In this document: in pieces, positions 23,330-33,600 of the stretch
Layout: each line of letters starts with the position of its first letter
Numbering within the stretch: the first letter of the stretch is position 1
NCBI GenBank assembly: GCA_037954325.1
Contig: JBBMNZ010000007.1
Coordinates: 19,757,001 to 19,821,000, forward strand
DNA from: Fistularia commersonii
Lineage: Eukaryota > Chordata > Actinopteri > Syngnathiformes > Fistulariidae
Length of the DNA: 64,000 bases
Direction of reading: 5' to 3'
Notes under the pieces: generated by a model
Seen by the model: the letters and a program-made list of their open reading frames with translations, nothing else
What the model was told of the DNA's origin: nothing
Databases searched by the model: none
Made by a program: the position numbers and the translations under genes

Positions 23330-23605
23330 TCACTGAAAGGCACTTTACATTCAAAAACATTTCTCATTCCCTGTGTTCATGGAAGGGGCTAACCAAGCTA
23401 TTGAGCTGGGAATCAAACCGCTAACCTTCCAACTGGAGAGACACTCACTATCAACTGAGCCACAACCTTCAATTGAGTCAGAATCAAGTCAAGTTAGATT
23501 GTACCAATATTGCACCAAATAAAATATTTGTCACATGACAATTTACATGTTGAGCAGGTCAAGACCATGCTTTAAAATGATTTAAAGAAACAGTTGTGTC
23601 CTCTA
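23330..23605. repeat. Dispersed SINE-like fragments downstream of gene B
   Basis: At 23390-23475 an antisense tRNA-like piece reads 'gggaatcaaaccgctaacc...ctgagccac'. At 23540-23600 'tttacatgttgagcaggtc' matches 'tttacatgtagagcaggtc' at 46860-46880. These are short repeat fragments. Confidence 0.5.
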
Positions 23606-23959
23606 ATGGTACCCAACTGCACTCATATATGAACTATGTACCGGTCAATTTGCTAATATCAAAGAGCAGATAAGTTTGCTGTAATTAGAGTCATACTGTA
23701 GCTGGGCACAAATGAAATTGTGTTTGTTTAATGTAGGTTGTGACATCATTATCAGAACGACTGTTATGGATTTCAATCCAGACGACAGATGACATTTATA
23801 TTATTATCAAACTGTTTACTAACTAAATGATGATATATTCACTTTGTAGACAAACATCCACTAAACATGGCATTTTTGAAATCTGAATAAGTCAGCATGA
23901 ACCAAATTTTTTCTTTCAACAGATGTGTCTAAAACTTTTCAGGCATTTAATTTATACGT

Positions 23960-24480
23960 TTTGTGTGGGGTGGGCAGGATTGTCCAGGATAGCTCCCAGT
24001 TTGTTTTCACCCTCCCCACTGCCACCCATTGAAGATGGTCCAGGTTCAGTCCCACCACTGAGTGGGCTTTCCTCATTATCTTGTAGAGTCTATTGACCTA
24101 ACTAGCCCTGGCACTGCCCCCACCAGTACACTATAGCGAAGAAGAGTGCACTGGCTACCATAGACTAGTAGAAGGTCTTAAGAAGCCCGTTACAGATGCC
24201 AAACAACCTCAGTCTCCTCAGGAAGAACATCCTGCTCTGACCCTTCCTGTAGAGTGCATCGGTGTTGCGTGACCAGTCCAGTTTATTGTTAATGTGGACC
24301 CCAAGGTACTTGTTGGAGTCCACTATCTCCACCCCATCACCCTGGATGGTGATTGGTACCTGTCTCCTCCGATTCTTCCGGAAGTCCACAAGCACTCCCT
24401 TGTTCTTGGAGATATTGAGTAGGAGGTGATTCTGGTTGCTCCACACAACAAACATATGAGCCTCAGTGCATGTGATCCAA
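23960..24480 (-). mobile_element. Rex1-like LINE fragment, antisense
   Basis: The minus-strand frame 24455-24165 reads NHLLLNISKNKGVLVDFRKN, VEIVDSNKYLGVHINNKLDW and LYRKGQSRMFFLRRLRLFG. These are the conserved C-terminal half of the Rex1/CR1-type reverse transcriptase. Downstream (lower coordinates) further pieces are frameshifted. Confidence 0.8.
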
Positions 24481-24550
24481 CAGGTATCTCTCCTTTGACT
24501 AGTTTTACCTTTTCACATTCCAATCCAGGTAATCCCCAAATGTTGCTCCT

Positions 24551-25490
24551 TTGTCCCCGATAAACGACACCGCCATTAGTATGACAAGTTTTGATGTGAT
24601 TCAGCTCGCACTAGTGCAGCTAATACTGATTCTAAATGCTGACAAAACAAAGCTCATGATCTTTTCAAATAGCAAGAAGGTCCCTACACATCTTCCCGTG
24701 GTGTCAACTTTCGAGGGAAATGTCATCGAGCGGGTGCATGAATATAAATACCTTAGGGTTTTACTTGATGACTCTTTGACAGTCAAGCCCCATATTGACT
24801 GTCTTGTGAAAAAACTTAAACTGGGTTTTCTTTTTCAAAACAAGGTGTGTTTCTCCTTAATGTTAAGAAGCGGCTTGTAACTGCAATGTTTTTAGCTATT
24901 TTAGATTACGGTGATCTGCTGTACATGAACGCCTCTGCTCAAAGTCTTAAAAAAGTCGACACTGTGTATCATGCCTCAGTGAGGTTCATAACGAATTGTA
25001 GATCGTTAACACATCATTGTGAACTATATTCCCGTGTTGGATGGCCTTCTTTGTCCACCATGAGGTTGGGGCATTGGTACACTTTTATTTACAAGGCCAT
25101 GCTCGGATTGCAGCCCTCTTACATCTGTGACTCAGTCACAAGGCGGACTGTTGATTCTCACCTGCTGAGATCACATGATCAACTGTTGCTTTATGTCCCT
25201 TTTGCACGCACAGAACGAGGAAAAAGGGCTTTTGCCTATGCTGCCCCCACTGCATGGAACAGACTTCAAAAAGACTGGAAACTCCCTAATTTTATCTCAC
25301 TAAATGCTTTTAAAACCAAACTGAGAACACTAGAGGTCAACTTGTCAAAATGTAATCGCTTCTTTTAACTGTTTGTAATATTGTTCTGTCTGTAAATTAT
25401 TGCTACCTCTTGGCAGGGACTCCCTTGTAAAAGAGGTTTTTAATCTCAACGGGACTTTTTTCCTGGTGAAATAAAGGTTAAATGAAAAAA
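24551..25490 (+). mobile_element. 5'-truncated L2-type LINE
   Basis: Two overlapping plus-strand frames (24551-24880 and 24847-25368), joined by a frameshift, encode the C-terminal part of an L2-clade reverse transcriptase. Visible blocks are LILNADKTKLMIFSNSKK, YKYLRVLLDDSLTVKPHID, AILDYGDLLYMNASAQSLKK and AAPTAWNRLQKDWKLPN. The element ends with GTGAAATAAAGGTTAAATG and an A-rich tail near 25500. Confidence 0.8.
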
Positions 25491-25579
25491 AAATAAAAAA
25501 ACAACCCCCCTGACCTAGTTTCTGCCGATCAACTCTGTTATTTTCACAACAAGCCACCATAACCTTGACCCGCCAAAAC

Positions 25580-25700
25580 CCTGACAGTTATATTCAGAAA
25601 GTCACCACAAGTCATCAGAATTGAAGAAGCCTCTTGGCTGAGGGGTGAAACGTCTTCAAGTGAAGAAATACAAGTGCAGTTGCCATGACAAGAAGATTTC
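25580..25700 (+). repeat. Penelope-like or related dispersed repeat with 'gaagaagcctcttgg...gaaacgtcttc' motif
   Basis: The segment GAAGAAGCCTCTTGGCTGAG and GGTGAAACGTCTTCAAG is a repeat seen widely in fish. It contains CTGA...GAAAC (25638-25651), which resembles part of a hammerhead ribozyme core as reported for Penelope-like elements. Assignment to that class is inference. Confidence 0.35.
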
Positions 25701-26194
25701 AGCCAGAGTCCCAGCAGATATTTGAATTAATCTGTTCTGGTCACCAAAACTTGAGACCTGGGAGTGAACCCATGAACTGGGTATAGGAATAGAACCAGGG
25801 ACATACTTGATATTACATTTATGGCACAAAGGAAGTAGTACAGTTCTCATTCTAAATTGGTCTCATTCTACATTTTTTGATTCCACATTTGGCGTATTAT
25901 GTCTCTTCCTTTGACTGACATTTTACAACACCTGAACCATTTTGCTCTTTTAGAATGTGATTTGCATATCCTCAAGAGCCACAGATTGACTTCAGGGGAC
26001 AGAAACAACAAGTCCGAATATACCCCATTTTCTTAAAAAGTGCTTGTGAGTAAGATTAAGACAAAAACCAAGACCTTTATACTCAGGATCTCTGTAACCA
26101 AGATTTATCCATATCTTTAATATATTAATTAAACTGAATATGAAAGCTTCTCAAAACATAATTTTTAATAATGAGCGTGGAAATCCAAAATGTC

Positions 26195-29100
26195 AATCTT
26201 CTTCTTCTTCTTCTTCTTCTTCTTCTTCTTCTTTCAGCCTTTCCCTTCAGGGGTCGCCACAGCGAATCAACTTTCTCCATCTAACCCTATTCTCTGTATC
26301 TCCTCTCTCACATCAACTACCTTCATATCCTCTCTCACTACGTCCATAAATCTTCTCTTTGGTCTTCCTCAAGACCTCTTGCCTGGCAGCTCCAATTCCA
26401 GCATCAGTCTACCAATATATTCACTATCCCTCCTTTGTACATGACCGAACCATCTCAGTCTGGCTTCTCTGACCGTCTCTCCAAAACATCTATCATGTGT
26501 TGTTCCTCTGATAGACTCATTCCTGATCCTATCCATCCTGGTCACTCCCAAAGAGAACCTCAACATCTTCATCTCTGCAACCTCTAGTTCAGCCTCCTGT
26601 CTTTTGGTCATTGTAACTATTTCTAGTCCATACACCATCGCTGGTCTCACCACTGTCTTGTACAACTTTCCTTTCATTCTGGCTGAAAGTCTTCTATCAC
26701 ATCGCACCCCTGACACTTTTCTCCACCCATTCCAACATGCTTGTACCTGTCTCTTCACCTCTTTTCCACACTCTCTGTTGCTCTGGACGGTTGACCCCAA
26801 GTACCTGAAATCCTCCAACTTCTTGATCTCCCCTATCTGTAGCCTCACCGTTCAACCCAAGTTCCTCTCATTCACACACATATTCTGTCTTGCTGCGACT
26901 AACTTTCATCCCTCTCCTTTCCAGAGCATACCTCTACCTCTCTAGATTTTCCTCAACCTGTTTTCTGCTCTCATTACAGATCACAATGTCATCCACAAAC
27001 ATCATGGTCCATTGAGATTCCTGTCTAACCTCATCTGTCAGCCTATCCATCACCATTGCGAACAAGAAGGGGCTCAGAGCTGATCCCTGATGGAGTCCCA
27101 CCCCCACCTTGAACTTCTCTGTTACCCCTACAGCACACCGTACCACTGTCTCACAGCTAGCACACACGTATTTCACCAGTTTAACATACTTCTCTACCAC
27201 TTCATACTTCCTCATGCTTTTTCTAGATCTACAAAAACACATTGCAGTTCCCTCTGGCTTTCTCTGTGCTTCTCTATTAGCATTCTCAATGCAAATACTG
27301 CATCTTCAGTACTCTTTTAAGGCATGAAGCCATACTGCTGTTCACAAATGCTGACTTCTGCTCTCAGTCTAGTTTCCACTAACCTTTCCCATAACGCCGT
27401 TGTATGGTTCATCAACTTTATCCCTCTATAGTTGCTACAGTTCTGCACATCCCCCTTATTCTTAAAAATAGGCACCATCACACTTTGTCTCCATTCTTCA
27501 GGCATCTTCTCACTCTCTAAGATCCTGTTGAATAATCTAGTCAGAAAATCTACCGCTGCCTCTCCTAGACACTTCCACACCTCCACAGGTATATCATCAG
27601 GACCAACTGCTTTTCTAGTCTTCATCCTCTTCAATGCCTTCCTCACTTCCCTTTTACTAATTTTTGCTACTTTGTAGTCGACAATAGTTACGTCTTCTAC
27701 CCTTGCCTCTCTTTCATTTTCTACATTCATTAGCTTTTCAAAGTACTCTTTCCATCTTCCCATCACTCTTTTCGCATCTGCCAATACATCTCTATCCTTA
27801 ATCACCCGGACCTGTTGTACATCCTTCCCTTCATTATCTCTCTGTTTCGCCAACCTGTATAGATCATTCTCACCCTCCTTACTATCCACCTGAGCATACA
27901 AGTCATCGTATGCCCTTTGTTTTGCCTTTGCTACCTCTATCTTTACCTTACGTTGTATCTTCCTGTACTCCTGTCTGTTCCTCTCAGCCCTTTGCAAACC
28001 ACTTTCTCTGTATGTGCTCCTTCACTTCCTCATTCAACCACCAAGTCTCCTTATCTACTTTCCTTCCAGATGACATACAAAACTAACACTAGCTGTTGTT
28101 GTCCAATCATCTAGAAGCTGCAACAAGACCCTTTCTCAACTCCTCCCTGAAAACCATACAACACTCCTCCCTTTTCAGGTTCCACCACTTTGTCCTCTGC
28201 TCTGCATTTGTCCTCTTGATCTTCCTTGTCACCAGAGCTTTCCTACAAACCACCATCCTATGCTGTCTGGCTAGACTCACCTACAACTACTTTGCAGTGA
28301 CTGATCTCTTTCAGGTTACCTTGTCTATACAAGATGTAGTCTATCTGTGGGTTCCTACCTCCGCTCTTATGAGTAACCCTATGTTCCCGTTTTTTCTGGA
28401 AAAAGGTGTTCACTACAGCCATTTCCATCCGTTTGCAAACTCTACCACCATCTGTCCTCCTGCATTCCTATCCTGTATACCAAATCTGCCCATCACTTCT
28501 TCATCTCCTCTATTGTCTTCATCAACATGTCAATTGCACCAATTACCATGCTCTCATTTCTGGGAATATTCTGCATCACTTCATCTAACTCAGAACTTCT
28601 TCTCTTCATAGTCACATCCTCACAACATTGAGCATCACATCTTCAATTTCTAGTTTCACACTTATAAGTCTATCTGGCATTCTTTTCACCTCTAGGACGT
28701 TCCTAACAAACTCCTCCTTCAAGATAACTCCTACTCCATTTCTCTTCTTGTCAGTGCCATAGTGGTACACCTGAAGGCCTGCTCCTAAGCTTCTAGCCTT
28801 ACTAACTTTTCAACTGGTCTCCTGGAAAAACAGTATATCCACCTTCCTTCTCTGCATCATGTTGACCAACTCTCTACCATTTCCTGTCATAGTCCCAATA
28901 TTCAAAGTCCCTACTCTCAGTCCCAGGTTCTTTCCTTTCCTCCTCTCTCTCTGCTTCCGAACACGCACTCCTCCTCTTCTTCATCTTCGACCCTCAGTAG
29001 CCCAATTTCCACTTGTACCCTGTAGGGCATCAGTACCAATGGCGGTCTTTGTCAACCCAGTCCTCAACCGATCAGGTTATTATGGTTGATTCACATGTTT

Positions 29101-29230
29101 GGTTTTGGCAAAACTTTTACGCCGGATGCCCTTCCTGACGCAACCCTCTGCATTTATCCGGGCTTGGGACCGGCTCAGGGAGACACTGCTCCGTGCCCCC
29201 CCAAGGCAGGCTTGAGGAGACACAGACCAG
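26195..29230 (-). mobile_element. Near full-length RTE-clade LINE
   Basis: Read from 29230 down to 26195, the element has a 5' region, an AP-type endonuclease domain (VGTLNIGTMTGNGRELVNMM, about 28920-28850), and a reverse transcriptase in two long frames. Frame 27997-27317 includes KAVGPDDIPVEVWKCLGEAA and NCSNYRGIKLMNHTTALWER. Frame 27242-26934 contains VGLHQGSALSPFLFAMVMD and MMFVDDIVICNES, the FxDD active site. Frame 26848-26369 is the C-terminal domain. It ends in a (CTT)n/(GAA)n tail at 26198-26231. Frameshifts separate the parts, so it is no longer autonomous, but it is the best-preserved LINE here. Confidence 0.85.
27317..27997 (-). pseudogene. RTE reverse transcriptase, N-terminal part (226-codon open segment)
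   Basis: This open frame covers the region between the endonuclease and the RT palm. It starts with a basic stretch (RAERNRQEYRKIQRKVKIEV) and contains the conserved RT blocks KAVGPDDIPVEVWKC and YRGIKLMNHTTALWERLVE. The frame stops after EQQYGFMP, where the next RT block continues in another frame at 27242-26934. It is part of the RTE element and would have copied its RNA by target-primed reverse transcription. Confidence 0.8.
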
Positions 29231-29399
29231 TGTAGCCCTGAGGTTGCATTTCAAAATTTGCTGTTTAACATTCATATTAAGGAGAAGGATAACTGTATTC
29301 AACAGTTTTTTGTTTGTTTCATTTCTGGCCTCAAAGCTTCATTTTACAAACTGATGAGCTTTGGCTGTTTGAAAGTGTGACTCATTAACGTTGTCAGAT

Positions 29400-29945
29400 C
29401 TGTTTCTCTTACTGATTGACATTTGACATTATAATATTACTCCTTCTGTGCAATATTCAGAAACTGTGCAATATTTCATCTCATAACAGCTACACTACAA
29501 TTTTCCCTTCTATCATACTATTGTGCACTCCTTACCTCACTTGTTACCAAGAGACTTATAATTTTATCACTGTTTACTAAGACACTTTATAGTTTCACTG
29601 AGACACTTTATAGTTTATAGTTTATTTTTATTTCTAATTCTGCCTTTTCTTTTATTATTTATTACTGTTATATCTTCTGTAACTCTGGCACAGCAATTTC
29701 CTTCGGGATTAATAAAGTTGTTCTTATTCTTATTCTTATTCTTATTCTTATTCTTATTCTTATTCTTATTCTTATTCTTATTCTTATTCTTATTCTTATT
29801 CTTATTCTTATTCTTATTCTTATTCTTATTCTTATTCTTATTCTTATTCTTATTCTTATTCTTATTCTTATTCTTATTCTTATTCTTATTCTTATTCTTA
29901 TTCTTATTCTTATTCTTATTCTTATTCTTATTCTTATTCTTATTC
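29400..29945 (+). mobile_element. Rex1-like LINE 3' end with long hexamer tail
   Basis: The 3' non-coding end ('ctctggcacagcaatttccttcgggattaataaagttg') is followed by TTCTTA hexamers from about 29719 to 29944. The same tail sequence occurs at 10725-10925. Confidence 0.75.
29719..29944. repeat. (TTCTTA)n hexamer array
   Basis: About 225 bp of near-perfect hexamer repeat, the longer of two such arrays. Open frames through it (Leu-Phe or Asn-Lys repeats) are artefacts. Confidence 0.97.
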
Positions 29946-29949
29946 TCCT

Positions 29950-30210
29950 TGAATCGTCCCCTCAATGTGGTGGAGGAGAGGTCAGAGAGGCTAGACCGAA
30001 ATAATTTGGACATGTATGAGGGATAGCGAATATATGGATATAAGGATGTTAAGGTAGGACCTGCCAGGGACGAGGATTGACGAAAAACAAAAAATAATTT
30101 TGATCGATGGAGAGAAAGAGGATATGAAGTAAGTTGGTGCAGGAGAAGAGGATAGAGAGAATAAAGTCAGATGGAGGTTGACACCTCTGTGACAACTCCT
30201 TGAATTGAGC
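29950..30210 (+). mobile_element. RTE LINE 3' fragment, sense
   Basis: Plus-strand sequence ('gtggtggaggagaggtcagagaggctag...atatgaagtaagttggtgcagg...gtcagatggaggttgac') matches the C-terminal and 3' end of the RTE element, here in the opposite orientation to the 26195-29230 copy. Confidence 0.6.
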
Positions 30211-30597
30211 AGCCGGAAAGAAAAGACGACAAAAATGAACAATATGTCAAAAAAGGTAAAAATAAAAAATATATCTAAAAGTTAATGATCTTTTTAAATG
30301 GTGACTGGTGTAATCATCAAAAAAAAAGGAAAAAAATCAAGATACCAGCTTGTTTGATAATGCAGCTTTTCCTCTGCTCAGTTACTCTATTAATCAGATC
30401 TTCAAAGTTACAATCCGTTTAACCTGCCAAAATGTAAAAGGCACATTTAAATGAATTTTGGAAAAAATATTGTCTTAGTACAATGATGTAGCAGATTAAA
30501 CAGACTTTCCGGCTCATCAAACACGGATATGATTCCAGCAAATTAAATAGCTTCAGGATGGTTTATCCTCATGCAAAGAGAAGATGATGATGATGAT

Positions 30598-30660
30598 AAA
30601 ACAAACAAATGGGACATAAAGCTGGGGTTCTCCCCAGGTGAAGCATCATTCCAGAGCCTC
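30598..30660 (+). promoter_or_regulatory. Core promoter of gene C
   Basis: A forkhead-like AAAACAAACA lies at 30598-30607 after a GATGAT run. A weak TATA-like ACATAAAG (30614-30621) precedes GCTGGGGTTCTCCCCAGG. The inverted repeat has diverged here into GGGG-TTCT-CCCC. Sequence upstream ('attaaatagcttcagga') is shared with gene E (54431-54447). Confidence 0.5.
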
Positions 30661-30684
30661 CAGCTTAAGAACTACACTACAGAA

Positions 30685-33600
30685 ATGATGCCTGTGTTTG
30701 TCCTGATTGCTGGTGAGCACCCTCTTCTCTACCCTTTCATCCTCCTCCTCCTCCTTCTTCTTCTTCTTCATGGAGAGTGGAAGTGCAAGTGACTGTATCT
30801 TGGGTGAAAAGTAATTAATCTTCTTAATTCGCTGCGTGGATGAATGGATCCATGGCTCTGTTTGTGGAAAAGGTTGAGGAGGCTCAGCAGGAGGTGGAGT
30901 CTGATTGGTGAGCAGGGCGCTCGCCTTAGTGTTGCTGCTGACTCAGGCGGTGGCTAAGATCACCCTGTCCAATGTTCCTCCGTTTTTGAGTTCCTGTGCA
31001 GAGAAGACAAGAATTTCTTATGATTCTACATAACTGCGATGAGAAGCTCAAAGTTCACTTCCACATCAAGGTTGATGACTTTTGTCTATATGTTGTTTGC
31101 AACCTCCGTGTGCATGAATTGTTTTGGATTTGGTGAAGAGGGACGTGTCCACGCCGAGTCAGTTCGGTCCCGCCCCAAAAACCTGGTGAAGCAACTGCCG
31201 CATCATTCAAGGGCTCAACCCCTGATACAATGCGCCGCCGCGGAGCACCGCCCGCCCGGTGGAAGGCAGACTGAACGAGAGTTTTTGCTCACCCCCGTTG
31301 CGAGCAAGAAGGGTGATACTTGTGAAGTGGGGGAACAGAGCTAAGGGACAGGTGAGGTAAGTGTGCAACTGAGTGAAGCTTGAAATGGCAATCCAATTGA
31401 TGCAACAGGTGAGGCTGTGGTAGCCAGGTGAATGATGTAGATCAGAACCAGGTGAGTGATGCCTGTGAGGTAGCAGAGGTCAGTGAGACAGGTGTGCATA
31501 TCAGAAGGATGGCAGTTGAGTTTTACTCCTTCTTCCACACATGTGAATCCATTGGAAACAGAGTTGCTTGAGGATTTCTGCAGAGAAATAACCCAAGTAT
31601 CCTCAGAAATCAGCTCCAAGTATGCACAATATGCAGAACCACAAGGCCCCTGGCATCGATGGGCTGACGGTAGAATTTTTTAAAGCCTATTATGATATTT
31701 TCGTGACATTCTGGAGGTCCCCTCTTCGTCGGGTGTTAACACGGGCTTGATCTCATTAGATCAAGAAAAGGTGTTTGACCGCGTTGAACACTGCTTCTTT
31801 GGAAGACTATGTCTTTGTTAAGGTTCAGCTCTGGTCTCATCGCAAAGATCCACATGTTGTAGAGTGGCATTGTGTGTGCTGAGGATCATCGTTGTTTGCG
31901 TGCTCCTGTAAGGATGCATAGAGGAGTACGACAGGGATGGGCTATACACTCTCCCAGAAGCCCCTCCCTCAGAACATAGGTACTGGTATCCATGATATTA
32001 ATAACTTGACATATGGCTCCTGCCATGGGGCAAGGGCCATATGACAAATTAGCAAAGTGTGACTGATTACCCTCCGAAGTGTAAAAAAGTGGCGGAGTGT
32101 TGGTTTTGTTAAACCTGTCTCTTGGTCCAAATACAGACCAAAATGGTCAGAGCATCAGCATTAAGAGCGTAATTTATAGAATAAGTCCCTCTATTTTAAA
32201 CAAGTGTCCTTTCTGTAATTCGTCTTGAAAATGTATTTTCATATTTTAACATGCTGAATTTTTTTTTGCCTTCTGACAGATGTCCTTTTCGGCCTTTCTC
32301 TGGCCCCATTTTTTTTTGGGGGGGGGATCAAATATGAAAAAAAATTGCCAAATTTAAAAACCAGCTCTAGAACTTTTTAATTAGGGAAGCAAATTTTGCT
32401 ATCCTATTATTTATTTTCACTTGGAAGGACAGATTGCATTCTGGGCATGATGTGACGTTGTGGAGGTACATTGATGCTGTCGTTATCATGTCCCCATTTG
32501 TAAAATAAAGTGTTTTTTGAAAAAGTCAGATTATAGAAAAAAGAAATCTCCTTTTTCGTTGTCTTCTCCTTCATAAGAAAACCTGCTGATTTTTTTCTCT
32601 TCAATCTGAATCCTGCTGAGAAATTCTCTTTGTTTGTTTTACAGCCTTCCTCCTGTTTCGGGCGGATGGTAAGAGACTAAATTTATCGGCTTGAAATTTT
32701 TCTACCATTATAATATTAACTACCGGGGATTTTTTTTTTTAAAAAAAAGAAGAATCCATCCAAAAACTAACAAGGAATTACAATATGCATGCATTTCCTG
32801 AAAACTTTAGGGAAGCACCAAATCAAGGGATTTTAAATTTTGTACAATTGTTTAGGCAGAAGTTGAAGAACTATGTATTGCTACTGAGCATGAGTCCTGA
32901 GTTTTGTTACTGTTCAGCTTTTCTTCTTTTTTCTACTCTATGTGGGTTTGTTCCAAGTTCTCCAGTTTTCTTAAACAGTCCAAAAAAAAAAAAAAATTAG
33001 AGTAATTGATAGCCTGGATCACGCCCGCAAGATTATTTTACAAAGCATAAAAATGAGCGGCAATTTTTTGATCAAAGAAACTATTATTATGCCAAGATTT
33101 TATCCGTCTGGCCCACTTGAGAATAGACCTTCCTTTCTGTGGCCCCTGAGTTAAAATGAGTTTGCTCTAGCGGTCGGGAACCTATGGCTTGCGAGCCATA
33201 TATGACTCTTCCGGTGACGTCGATGGCTATCAGATAGCCAACTAGTTTATCCGCGTCAACCCTCATAGTGGAAAAGATGGCCAAAAAGAAAAAAAAGAAA
33301 ATGATTACCGTGCACTCAGGGCTGTGTGGACAGAGGAATTTGCATTTGGATCTGGGCTACGGCTTTTATGACTCTCCCGGTCAAAAAGGTTCCCGACCCC
33401 TGCTATAGCCCCACACATCCCTCACTACAGAATTGGTAGAATGAAATGGGAGAATATATGTATATTTTTTTTATATAATTTTTGACCTACTCCAAGCATT
33501 GTACAGCATTCTGATGGAAAAATGGGTAAAAAGGTCCTAATGGCTCTTTGCAAAGCAAAAGTAACATTATGTATAAAGTCTCTTCACTTTATACATAATG

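Noticed and set aside
27317..28611. Long frames as a host gene
   Set aside because: They belong to the antisense RTE LINE (endonuclease and reverse transcriptase blocks) or are its shadow frames.
30571..30792. 73-codon frame that includes gene C exon 1
   Set aside because: It starts in the promoter and reads through the GTGAGC donor; only 30685-30712 fits the family exon.
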